From positions 558,001 to 622,000 of the forward strand of contig AP026538.1 of assembly GCA_026075535.2 (NCBI GenBank): a stretch of DNA of 64,000 nucleotides. The letters are read 5' to 3'. Source of the DNA: Tricholoma matsutake. Taxonomy: Eukaryota > Basidiomycota > Agaricomycetes > Agaricales > Tricholomataceae. Shown here in pieces: positions 11,642 to 22,491 of the stretch (positions are counted from its first letter, which is position 1; every line of letters starts with the position of its first letter). Both the position numbers and the translations under genes were made by a program. Under the pieces are notes generated by a model, which was not told the origin of the DNA, ran no database searches, and saw only the letters and a program-made list of their open reading frames with translations.

Positions 11642-13871
11642 TCCACAACCCTCAGGATACAGCCATTGGGGCTGGGGGTTGCGTTGACCTTACCCACTTG
11701 GCTGCCTACGTTTGTCTCAACGCGTCCGCTCTTTCCGACCCTGACTCTCTAACCATTCTTTTAACCTTTCCCGACTTGTCCGCCCCTTTCCGAACCTTTC
11801 CCGACTCGTCTGCCCCTTTCCGAACCCTTATCGACTCTGGCTCCTCCCACTGCTTCCTTTCGTGTTGAATAACCAACTCAGCATGGAATCCATTAACGCG
11901 ATCGGTTTACGACTCTTTGATGGAACTTGCAACTCCACCATAACTCAGATCGTCAAACTTCCAGTCACCTTCCCTGCTGGTGAAGTATTCAATTTGTCAT
12001 TCTATGTAACCTCGCTCGACTCTTCCTGTTCCACCATACTTGGTCATAACTGGCTGAAGCAATACAATCCATTGATTGACTGGTCTTCAAGCCAACTCGC
12101 TTTCTGCTCTGCAGATCATAGAGGTCCAGCACCCCTGATGTCACCTTTGTCCCCAAATCTTCTGGTAGAAATCCTCGACTCTTCCACACTTTCTGAACCT
12201 CCCATTCCTCCTAAGTTTACACCTCCCGACATCTCCTTCATCAACGCTGCTGCTTATGCGCGTGCTAGCAAACTTCCTGGGGCAGTAGCTTTTCAGATGA
12301 CCTTCGCTCCAGAAGGGTTATCCGCCCGCTCTGCCCATTCTGCTAACTCCTCTGACCTTTCTGATATTCCACCCGGGTATCACAAATTTGCTGATGTCTT
12401 TAATAAGACTAAAGCGGATACCCTTCCTCCGCATCAGTCTTATGACCTCAAGATAGAGACAGAAGACAACACTCCTCCACCTCTGGGCCGCATGTACTCT
12501 CTCTCCCCCTCTGAATTAGAAGTCTTACGAGCCTTTATTGATGAAAATGTCTGCTCAGGTTTCATTCGCCCATCTAAGTCTCCACATGGTGCTCCGATTC
12601 TCTTCGTCAAGAAGAAGGACGGTAGTCTCCGACTTTGTGTCGACTACCGAGGACTCAATTGTCTTACAAAGAAAGACTGCTATCCCCTTCCTCTCATTTC
12701 CGACCTCCTCGACTCTCCCCGAAAAGCCCACTTGTTCACCAAGATAGACTTGCGGCACACTTATCACCTAGTCCGCATTGCTGATGGTGATGAGTGGAAA
12801 ACTACTTTCTGCACCCGCTATGGATCCTTCGAGTGGTTGGTGGTTCCCTTTGGACTCACTAATGCACCCGCAGCTTTCCAGCGGTTTATGAATGACATCT
12901 TCAGCGACATGCTGGATGTTTGTGTCATCGTATACCTCCACAACATCCTAATCTATTCTGATGACAAATCCCAGCATGGGGCTCACGTCAAAGAAGTCCT
13001 CCGCCGTCTCCGGGAAAATGGACTTTACGCCTCTCCACAGAAATGTGAGTTCCACAAAGACACCATCGAATATTTAGGTTTCATCCTTTCACTGGATGGA
13101 CTATGGATGTCCGAGGATAAAGTCAAAACCATGCTTGACTGGCCCGAGCCTAGGAAAGTTAAGGATATTCAATCCTTCTTAGGCTTTTGCAACTTTTACC
13201 GCCGCTTCATTAACAGCTATTCAGACATTGTCATCCCACTCACTCGCTTGACGCGGAAATCCGCACCATGGGACTTCAACAAGAAGTGCCGCGACGCCTT
13301 TGAAAGGCTCAAACAAGAATTCACTCATCCACCCATCTTAACTCAATGGGTACCCGACTCACAGATGGTACTTGAAACCGACGCTTCTGACTACACCCTA
13401 GCAGCTATCCTTTTGGTTTACACTGCGGATGGAGAAATCCATCCAGTAGTTTTTCATTCCCGCTCCTTCAATCCCGCTGAATTAAATTACGACACACATG
13501 ACAAGGAACTCTTGGCCATTTTCGAAGCCTTCAAACACTGGTGGCAGTACTTCGAGGGTTCTGCAAACCTGGTTGATGTGGTCACCAACCACAAAAATCT
13601 TGAGTACTTCAGCACTACCAAGTTGCTCACCCGCCACCAGGCCCATTGGTCTGAGTACCTTTCCCAATTCAATCTCATCATCTGCTTCTGCCCTGGAAAA
13701 CTAGGGGCCAAGCCAGATGCGCTCACTAGACGTTGGGACATCTACCATAAAGGGGGAAATAGCGACTTCGCCTCCATAAACCCAACCAACTTCCAATGTG
13801 AATACAGGAACAGCTCGCCTCTTCCCTCTGCGCCACCTATTTCGCCACACCCATTCTTCAACAAGCAGTAA
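11642..13871 (+). pseudogene. pol: Chromovirus B pol: protease, reverse transcriptase, RNase H
   Basis: Protease motif LIDSGSSHCFLS lies at 11827-11862, then a frame change near 11860 enters a 669-codon open frame. RT motifs in order: SPHGAPILFVKKKDGSLRLCVDYRGLN, KIDLRHTYHLVRI (usually KIDLRGAYN), FGLTNAPAAFQRFMNDIF, then YLHNIL where the catalytic YxDD box belongs, then LGFILS and FLGFCNFYRRFI. RNase H follows with LETDASDYTLAAIL, DKELLAIFEAFKHW and GAKPDALTRR. The frame ends TAA at 13869-13871, where another shift leads to the integrase. Both active-site aspartates are replaced (H and N), so this RT cannot be functional. Confidence 0.92.
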
Positions 13872-13873
13872 TC

Positions 13874-15343
13874 ATGGATGTTGAGAAACTTCACCACAAC
13901 ATCCACACCTCCCTACCCCTTGACCCCTTTTCATCCACACATCTTCCGACACCCACTGACCCCAACTGGATCATAGACGAGGCAGGTCTTCTCTGCCACT
14001 TCGACTGGATTTATGTTCCGGACGTCATGGATCTTCACCTCAAGGTCCTTCAGTACAAACACAATCACATCCTCTCTGGCCACTTCGGACAAAACAAAAC
14101 CCAGCAGCTTGTCTGCTGGGAATATGTTTGGCCAAACCTCTGCACCTTTGTGCAGGAATTCTGCAAAACCTGTACCACTTGCAAATGATCCAAGTCACCT
14201 CGACACAAGCCCTACGGGTTTCTAAAGCAACTTCCGGTTCCAGAACGACCTTGGAACTCCATCTCCATGGACTTCATTGAACAACTACCTGACTCCGATG
14301 GTCACACCGCTATCCTGGTCATTGTTGACCATCTCACCAAGCAAGGCATCTTCATCCCAACTGTCAATGAGATCACAGCCCAAGAACTAGCCAACCTGTT
14401 CGTCCTCCACGTCTTCTCCAAGCATGGCGTTCCATCGCATGTCACTTGGGACCAGGGATCCGAGTTTGTCTCCCATTTCTTCCTCTCCCTCGGAAAAGCA
14501 CTCGACATGCAGATCCACTTCACTTCCGGTTATCACCCGCAAGGTGATGGTCAGACAGAACGACTTAATCAGACCTTGGAGCAGTACCTCTGGATCTTCT
14601 GCAACTATCAGCAGGACGACTGGTCTCACCTCTTACCCTTGGGCGAATTTGCCTACAACAATGCTCCTTCTGCCTCTACAGGTGTATCCCCTTTCTTTGC
14701 CAACAAAGGCTATCACCTGAACATTTCTGTCTTTCCAGAACACGACTTAGCTTCACAGCGCACCCACGAGTTCGTCGTTGACTTAGACAACCTTCATCAG
14801 GAGCTTTGGAAACAACTTGTGGCCACTCAAGAGCGTTATCAAGGTCCTGCGGACAAACATCAGGCACCCGCACCCGACTTCAACATTGATGATTCTGCCT
14901 ACGTCACTGTGGAAAATATCCGCACCACACGTCCTTCCAAGAAACTTTCCAAAAAGCACCATGGCCCCTTTGAAATCATCGCCTGCCCAGGCACTCACTC
15001 AGTCACCCTGCAGCTCCCAGATCACATGCGGGCCATTCACCCTGTTTTCCATGTCTCTCAACTAGAGAAACACTCCCCAAACACAATTCCAAATTGAGTA
15101 CAACCTCCACCTCCTCTGATCACCATCGATGACAAGCTCGAATATGAGATCGCCGAAGTCCTCAACTCCAAAGTCGACAACCGACATCGCTGCAAGATTC
15201 TCTACCTTGTCCGATGGGAAGGTTACCAGGGAACCGACAAAGAGACTTCCTGGCTACCTGTTACAGAACTTGACCATGCCCAAGAACTCCTTGCAGATTT
15301 TCACACCCGCTACCCACAGAAACCCGGACCATTACCTGCTTAA
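13874..15343 (+). pseudogene. pol: Chromovirus B integrase with C-terminal chromodomain, two internal TGA
   Basis: One frame runs from 13874 to TAA at 15341-15343. The HHCC zinc domain (HNHILSGHFGQNK...CKTCTTC) is followed by TGA at 14186-14188. The DDE core has Asp in SMDFIEQLP, Asp in VTWDQGSEF and Glu in TERLNQTLEQY. The GPFEIIA/HPVFHVSQL motif follows, with TGA at 15095-15097. A chromodomain comes last, EIAEVLNSKVDNR...ILYLVRWEGYQGTDKETSWLP. Both TGA codons fit CGA with one transition. The chromodomain places the element in the chromovirus clade and would steer integration toward marked chromatin. Confidence 0.93.
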
Positions 15344-15430
15344 AGACTATTCACATTACTTATTCACTCAGTCTGAACTCAGAACAAATTTTATTGAAAA
15401 AAAAAATATTTTTTGGACCTGACTGGGTCC

Positions 15431-16424
15431 CTACACTACCACTGCTTCTCCCTCTCCATCTTCATCTCCCTCTCCCCCAACTTTGCCCATGTCTCCGCCC
15501 TCATCCTTCTCTTCACCCTCCTCACCCTCTTCTTCATCCTCACTCTCCTCCTCGTCATCAGCTCGCCTTTTCTCCAGATATCTCTGGAAGGCCTCCCAGT
15601 CATCTCCAGATTTTTGGATCCCATGTCTTTCCCGCCGGGACTCTTGCACCGCCCACTCCACCTCTTCGTCACCCTCATCGCTCTCCTCCCCGGCACTTTC
15701 TTCCTCCACCCACTCTGGGTCCAAAGCGTCCTGAATCTCCCCCATCGACTCCCGCACTGCAGTAGCCACCTCAGCAAACCCCTTCCTTATTAACTTCATC
15801 ATCTGTTGCATTAATTCCGGGTTTTCCCCAGTCGCCCCCGTCGTTCCCACCGGTTTTGCTGCAGGGGCTTCCTGCCCCTCCCACACTACCTCCTTGCACT
15901 TATGTTTGACATGCGTGCAGTTGTTGCACATGCGTCCCTTCACACCCATCTTGAAACAAGCAATCTTTTGATATTTGCATCTAGGCCACTTGTCAGTAAA
16001 AGGGACTGAAAAGGGAAACAAGTATGCACCTTTTTCAAGGCAATGCGGCCTGCACTGGCACCGGACCCTCTGACCCCTCCAACCCCACTTGTGCCTTTGA
16101 CTTGGCGACTTTCTTTTTCTTTGGGGACTTGCTCCCCTCGGCCTCATCCTCCAAACCTGTGGCCGCAGCCGCCCGCTTCTTCTCCACTTGTCTTGCAGCC
16201 AATACCTCTTTTTTCCGCACCTCTGCCTGGCACACCTCCTCAGCCTTTGCAGCCTCCTCTGCTGCCTTCTGCGCCTCCTGCGCCCTGCGCTCCTCATCCC
16301 TCGCCGCTTCCTCCAGCTCCTTCATCTCCCGTTCCATTTGCTTCTTCATCGCCCGCTCCCTCTGTTCGTGTTGGGCCCTCATCACGGCCAATTTGATCTG
16401 CCCGGATACTGCTGGAGGGGACAT
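15431..16424 (-). CDS. Antisense ORF in the 3' region of chromovirus B (coiled coil, Cys cluster, acidic tail)
   Basis: On the strand opposite to pol. It starts MSPPAVSGQIKLAVM at 16424 and continues with a Glu/Lys/Arg/Ala-rich predicted coiled coil (residues about 15-85) and a basic patch SPKKKKVAKSK. A second segment in another frame (about 16000-15431) holds a cysteine cluster, CKYQKIACFKMG...CNNCTHVKHKC, resembling fungal zinc-cluster spacing. It then has MQQMMKLIRKGFAEVATAVRESM and a long Glu/Asp tail ending near 15431. The first part ends with TGA at 16035-16037. A short intron may join the segments; I could not fit its phase. From memory, similar proteins are annotated in mushroom genomes. 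Function unknown; DNA binding is a guess. Confidence 0.6.
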
Positions 16425-16543
16425 AATTGATAGTTGATGGGAGAAGGAAAGAACGTGAAAATTTTTTCAACCAATTACTGCATTCGGAAAATTCAACCAA
16501 CTTCCTCATTCAGACTCAAACCCTCACATGCCTTGTAGGCTCA

Positions 16544-16561
16544 GCACTAAGGGGGAAATAC
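16544..16561 (+). other. Polypurine tract of chromovirus B
   Basis: AAGGGGGAAATAC directly before the 3' LTR, the expected plus-strand primer. Confidence 0.8.
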
Positions 16562-17237
16562 TGTCAAGAACCGTTCCTTGCCCGATCGGAACCCGCATCC
16601 ATCTGACCCTTTCCCACACGTCGAACATGACTTTTACCTATGCCTCCCGATTTTGTTCCCAGCCGCCTTGCACTGCCCACACTGCTGTGCACCAGGCAGC
16701 CTTGTACAGCATCCATGGCTGCCTTCCCAAGGCTGCCATCTCTATTGCAAATTCGACTACAGATTCCTGTGTGGCTCCTGCTAGATAATTTATCTACGCA
16801 GTCAAGACACTGCCGCAGTCTTCGTTCCTGTTCCGCATTATTCTGGACTACAGTATTTAAGCTTAGTTAGTTTCGCCTTGTATTCCTCAGTTCATATATC
16901 AACATAGACTTGACTCCAACCCCTGTCCTCTAAGAGTCTGAACTCCATTTGACTCAACCTCTAGTCTCCCTCTGAAGTTCTAGTCTCATCTGAACTTAAC
17001 CTAAGTCCCTCCATACTCCTCCCCGCATTTACCTGCACTTTCCCGCTCCTACCTCTAAACCCTCAACTTGAAATTAGGACACCAGACAAGGTGAAGGGTG
17101 CAGCTTCTTACAAGCTGAAGCCAAGTCCTTTCCGTTTCCCCTCCTGCAGAATCCACATCAACCCAACAATCTCCCGCTATCATCACCCGCAGTGTCCAGT
17201 CGGATTCCGAAGCGGCCTCTAGGATCAGTTCTTAACA
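16562..17237 (+). repeat. 3' LTR of chromovirus B
   Basis: 676 bp, TG..CA, followed by the GTTCT duplication. Against the 5' LTR many changes are CG to TG or CG to CA in one copy or the other. Confidence 0.93.
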
Positions 17238-17242
17238 GTTCT

Positions 17243-18978
17243 CCTTTCTGAAGGTCCCCAACTGCATTCGGATGCTTCATGCTATGCCATGCACATTCAA
17301 TAGTTCCCATCCCACTTGATGCGTTGTCATTTCCTTTATCATTTCCCACTAGATTGATGGCATCATGACGTGAACATCCACTCTTCTGAATGACGAGTCA
17401 TGACACAGATGGCACAGATTAGTGCCAATCAACAGAGAGTATTATTGACAACTTACAGGTATGGTATCCCCCTTATGAACCTCTAGGTATTCCTTATACT
17501 CTGTCTCCTCGACAAAGTAGGCACAGCCTTGGTTCAAGTCTGGGTCGGCCTTGTCTCTCAAGACATCCTTGCATTTCAACTGGAAATTCGCATCGATTCC
17601 CAGAAAGAGTGCGTGGAGCCAGCTGTATATTGTGTCAGCTACAGGTGGTTATAGTAAGGAAGATCCAACTCGCCGACTCTCCTCTGGGGCATTCTCCCAC
17701 CCCAGTATGAGATTTTTCCCTGGTTGCAGACATGCAGGACATAAAACGGCACATTCTCCAGGCTTCGTGGCCCTTGCTCCAAGAGGGTCATATCCTCACC
17801 CAGAACACTTGAGTAGTTTCAAATAACGCCATTCTCGGACCATGCGCTTCAAGGATACATAGCAATCCTTTGAAAGTAATGGGCAGGGCTTGCGGATCAC
17901 CATAGGATTAGCATGCTAGTACCTTTATTGAAACAAGGCCTGTGTTATCTGTTAATCGCGCAAGTGACTGATAATATTCGAAAACCAAGACTTTTGACAC
18001 ATATGAAAAAAGTTCGAAGCATGCTAAAGCGCGGAATGTGGCTGCCGTCTTCGGGTTTTGAACAGTTGCCAGATAAAGACATGAACGGAGAAGTTGAATT
18101 GTGCGGGATTGACTCAAGAGTCCACAAGCACAAAAGTCAAGACCAATCTCATGGATTCCATTCATGTCAATGACGACAAACTCATCAGCTGGACAAGAGA
18201 TGGGGTTGACACATTTGGTGCCAAGGGGATGGCCGAGTTGCAGCCAAAGACCAAGAACCTTCAATGAGATTGATTCAAAAAATGTTCCATTCCAATGCTA
18301 TAAGTATTGATTGTTAGCACCAAAAGATCTAATCAACATAACCAACTTGGATGTACCTGAATGCAGTGAAATGGATTGTTTGCATGTGCCTGAACTATAC
18401 AACACCAGCATTTTAATTCCCGGCTAGCACAATTGACACACTTGAACTCAGCAAGCTGTGTATCACTATCGTCAGAACAACTGCACTGCCCCAAGTGGTC
18501 CTGACCACATCCCTCAAGGCTAATCATCTCAGCTAAAAATGTGTCAACATATGGCAGCCACATGTGGAATGCTTTGTCCTGGATGCCCACTCTTCAGTCA
18601 TCTGCAATTGAATGAAATCAGATTTTTGGAACTCACTCCAGGTGTCCAGTGCCGTTTACTACTCAAACATGGGTCTAGGCTCATCTCCGCTAGATGCTGG
18701 ATGTATTCAGGGTCTAGAAACTCTGGCTCGCATGCCACTTCCGTGTCTGACATGCCATCTCCAAATTGCATTTCTGCGATAGGATTTGAAGATGCGTCGT
18801 CGGATATGGTGGTGAGATATGATGTTGAGAGATCTAGTCGACCATCTGCCTGAGTACTAACACAGACATGTTTGAAGTGTTCAGTAGGCCTTTCAATGTC
18901 ACCAACTGCAGTTTTGGTATGCCACTGAAGTTTCAAGTTATTCTTTTGCATCTGCTGTTTCTTTTTTAGGCACGCCAT
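17243..18978 (-). pseudogene. KDZ transposase, 5' half with CxC2 cysteine cluster
   Basis: Starts MACLKKKQQMQKNNLKL at 18978. After an N-terminal exon comes DKAFHMWLPYVDTFLAEM and a cysteine-rich CxC2 region (CGQDHLGQCSC, FKCVNCASRELKCWCC). A 59-bp intron (18356-18298) joins CIQ to HWNGTFFESISLKVLGLWLQLGH. The block with DEFVVIDMNGIHEIGLDFCACG and QSLARLTDNTG follows. Next are the CPACLQPGKN knuckle, the first acidic motif GIDANF, and an intron before KSGCSRHDAIN. The half ends at GDLQKGE, where chromovirus B enters. An in-frame TGA lies at 17796-17798 and another probably near 18598. Together with 7629-9535 it would give a normal-sized KDZ transposase of roughly 1,000 residues. Confidence 0.87.
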
Positions 18979-19190
18979 GGTCAGATGTTAAAGGGTACAA
19001 ATAGACTACAACAGGTTCAAGTTTGTGTTATCAGTCAAGTATGGGATGGCGTGCTACTTATGCTTCACAGCGTCAGAAGGCATCTCTCACTCAGGAGCAC
19101 AGGGTACAATACACTCAATCATCAAGGTACGAGATGATCTCTGAGTCACAGTAACGAGAATTTTCTGACCATTCTGACCATTCTCAATTT

Positions 19191-19759
19191 AAGCTTCAAA
19201 CAACTTCGTCGAATCCAGAATCAACATGCATACAAGTGTCGCAAAGACTTGAGCGCCTCCAAGTTGCATGAGGTATCTGCCTCGGAAGCCCTCCCTGCAA
19301 TTCCAGAGAAACTCACTGAAGATGCATTGTTCCACCTTCCAAAATCATGACTGTTCCTCCACGCTGCAGAGGACATTCTTGAAGGTTCGGATTATGGGGA
19401 TGACCAACTTGCTCACTGGGATCAAGCTCCACCCTATGCCATACAAGGAGATATAGAGATTATTGGGAAACTCGAGGATGTACAGCATGGATGGCAACAC
19501 CAGATCCAGCATGAATACGAGGAGTCCCGGCTTAAAGACTACAAGACTAAGCCTGCAGATATCATTTCATCAGAAGTCTACCACAAAATTCTCAAGAGTT
19601 TGTGTAAGTGGGAGGAGGCTAATTGTGCTCTGGTGGGCCTGCAGAATCTGTTTGATATCAGAATGGGGGAGCATTGGAAAAAGTGGCAGGCACGACGAGT
19701 TGTAAGTCTGCGACAGGACTGGGAGGCACTTCAAGAAGGCTCTGATAAATTTTTGTGTA
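19191..19759 (+). pseudogene. Degraded ORF of unknown function
   Basis: A plus-strand frame, FKQLRRIQNQHAYKCRKD...PPYAIQGDIEIIGKLEDVQHGWQHQ, is broken once by TGA near 19348 and then shifts frame around 19590. Composition is protein-like (charged, helical), but no family was recognised. It lies between the KDZ gene and its degraded duplicates and may be part of the same large element. Confidence 0.35.
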
Positions 19760-19779
19760 TGTATGTTGACCATTGGTCT

Positions 19780-21420
19780 TAAAATATTATTGGACAGGTA
19801 TTTTGAGTACACGACCTACTGGCAATTTGAGACCGGAACAACACGCATGCTAAGACCAGTGTTTATCCAGACTTTCCACTGAAGAAGATGGTGAATTTTC
19901 TAATACAAATAAATCACTGGTCGCTTCAGCCTCTTAAAAAATATGAAAATACCTTTTTACAATTCTCGAGTCACCATTGAATCTCACCTGCATCACAATC
20001 AATCACGTATGGTTCAGGGAAGTGGTCAAACCAGACCAGGTATGCGCACTCTAAAAATGCAGTGAGCTCTTCTCCATATAGTCTCTCCCAATATTCCTGG
20101 GTGAGGGAATTCAATATGTGTGCCTCGGCCTTTGTCACTTGCATCTGTGGATGGTATTCAATACTAGTGGAACAAGAAATATTGTTATGGAAATACCGCA
20201 ACGGACTGGAATTTTCTTTCAGGGTCTGGAATTCAGGGTTGTGATGATTGTTGGTTTGAGTCTTGGCAAGCTTGGCAAGCCACCGGATGCCCCTGTACAA
20301 GTTGATGATCTCGGCCCATACTATGCAAGTAGCCAATCAGAGTGCAAATAGAATTCTGCTGAAAATCTCAGCGTAGGGTTGCATCCGTTAACACTCATAG
20401 AAAATCAGTAGGATTCCCTTTGAAGGGCCACAAATACAGTGGCAGCACAACAGACTTTGATTTTGTAATGCTCCTGCCCACACATTACATGGTCAGACTG
20501 AAGGACATTCAATATTCATCCAAATTACTGTAACAATGAATGCAGAAGTCAGTAGTCGACTATTGAGCTTTAAGTGTGGTGTGAACCAAGAATTCATATC
20601 ATGTTGAATCTCTATCTAAATACTGGTTAACATACCAGCTGACTGCTCTGAATTACATGCCATATGTGTATTTGAGTCTCAACAACACAGATTGTTTATT
20701 ACCTCCTTGGTCTAAGTTATGTCTTCCATATTTCCGTGTTCTTTCCAACCTCACATTTATGATTTGATGTGCACTGCAAACATTGTATTCAAAATTTCTG
20801 TGAAGATGTATGGGATGATGAGCAGTGGACTGCTACAGTATTGCAAGATGGAAGTGCTACAGCCTACATACAACAGGCCTTTTTCCACAATGCGAACCAC
20901 AACATGAGCCTACTTAATAATGCGCACACTATGACTATTAAGAGCTGCAGTGAACGCCACTTCTGCCTCAGTGCCAGATCTGTACCACTTGTAAACTGCC
21001 CCTGATACTGACAATACAAATGGGGATGTAGTTGTCCTAGATACTACCGATGAGAATAAACAATCTGAAAATCAATACGTGCATAAACCAGTCCCTAAAA
21101 ACCCCTACTTGCTTCCCAACCATCACTACATACCAGCTCCTTGAACTAGAAGTCAACGTAGATGAGCTTATGACTGGTAGCATGATTAGTTTCCTGCCAT
21201 GGAAGTCTTCTGGACTACTTACCAGGCTGCTCGAAGATTGCGGGCTGTGGATCTGGGGTTGGTGGGGGAAGGCATCCCTGGGCTGCACATGCTGCATATG
21301 GGACTGGTGATGGAACCACTGGTAGGGGTCTCAGAAAATGTGGGATGTAATGGGGATAGCTTGCCTGGGGGGCTGGAGAAATCGTGGTCAACGAGGTTTG
21401 CGGCGCACTCAGTGTAACGC
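19780..21420. other. No supported gene
   Basis: Several overlapping 60-120-codon frames on both strands, none with recognisable motifs. The minus-strand 121-codon frame at 19971-20336 is the longest and unassigned. Confidence 0.5.
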
Positions 21421-21429
21421 TAACTATAA

Positions 21430-21660
21430 AAAAAGAGTTTAGATATCAACTTGTCACTTTAAGTTTCAGTCATTACCATTGTGGGTTAGCGAGATTGCAG
21501 CCAGGAGTTGCTCTAAGGCGGCAGGGTCAGATTTGGGTGTTTGCGCTGTCATCGGTCAGGATAAGATCAGGGCTTGATGGGAACAGCCTTTATAGCTACT
21601 GTTGATCAGAGTGGTTTATCGCACACATGAAGTTAACTTTAGGAGAGGCTTAGAACTTTG
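21430..21660 (-). pseudogene. Degraded KDZ fragment (duplicate of 22167-22400)
   Basis: About 230 bp aligning by eye with 22167-22400 (shared GTCAGGATAAGATC, CTTTAGGAGAGGC, AAGGCCATGGAA). The KDZ first acidic motif region is present but broken (NGND, stop, NLK). It is a direct-repeat partner of the next fragment. Confidence 0.6.
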
Positions 21661-21699
21661 GAAGGCCATGGAATTATAGAGTCATAAAGGAATCGAGGG

Positions 21700-22475
21700 A
21701 TTCCAAATAGTCCGAGGCATGTAACACGTAACAGTCAATGCCCCGGCATGTTTGTCTTTTGTTTGGTGCAATTGATGTTGCCAGATACCCTTGATCTATT
21801 GCTGCCGGTGTAAGTGGCAGTGATATCATCGCTGCCTAAAGGATATGCAAGACCTTTGTCTTGCTTTAACTGATACAGTAACCATCTAGATACAAAATTG
21901 GAAAAGTCATACAGTCTACTTGAAGCTAATGAATGTGTCGACACATAATATCATAGGTGATGTTATGAGTTATGAGGTCTAATCGACTGATTGACAATGA
22001 GTCAGCCAGACACATAAAAACAAGCATGAATTAATTACATTTCTCCTTTTTTCTCATACTGTTCTCCATGCTCAAGATCCCTAACTGCATTCAGAAATGG
22101 CAGGTTATGCTGCGCACAATCATTCGTTCCAGATGCGCTTGATGTGTCGTCCTTTCCGAATCAAAAATGGGTTACCATCAACTTGTCTCTTTAAATTCAA
22201 GTCAATACCAATGTGGGGTGAGATTGCAGCTGACTGCTCTGGATCAGATTGGGGTGTTTGCACCATCATCAGTCAGGATAAGATCCAAATCAAGCTTATT
22301 TATCGCATGTGTGAAGTCGACTTTAGGAGAGGCATGGAACTTTCGAAGGCCATGGAACAATAGGGAATGATAGAGGCGCATAAGCCGCTTTATTTTTACA
22401 CCCGGACATTGTTGCATGGAGTCAATTGGAAATGTAAGTGGCAATGATGTGATTGTGCCATCCCTGACCACTATA
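21700..22475 (-). pseudogene. Second degraded KDZ transposase fragment
   Basis: The minus strand shows HIGIDLNLKRQVDGNPF (22165-22215), equivalent to GIDANF. KDDTSSASGTNDCAQHN...NAVRDLEHGE (22060-22160) is equivalent to SSGMGTIECAWHSMKHPNAVGDLQKGE at 17250-17340. ITYDIMC near 21950 is equivalent to SYDIVC. Order and spacing match the main KDZ gene. No continuous frame. Confidence 0.7.
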
Positions 22476-22491
22476 TGGCATTAGACTAAAA

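Larger units (their letters stand above)
9541..17237 (+). mobile_element. Ty3 chromovirus B, full-length, inserted in KDZ gene
   Basis: Bounded by LTRs beginning TGTCAAGAACC and ending TTCTTAACA, with GTTCT at 9536-9540 and 17238-17242 as 5-bp target duplication. Internal order is gag, protease, RT, RNase H, integrase, chromodomain, then an antisense ORF and a polypurine tract. It splits the KDZ transposase between the GDLQKGE motif and the NMDYLFYKS motif. Multiple frameshifts, two TGA codons and a destroyed RT active site show that it is dead. Confidence 0.96.

Noticed and set aside
15394..15793. Plus-strand Leu/Pro/His-rich ORFs after chromovirus pol
   Set aside because: Shadows of the acidic tail of the antisense ORF.
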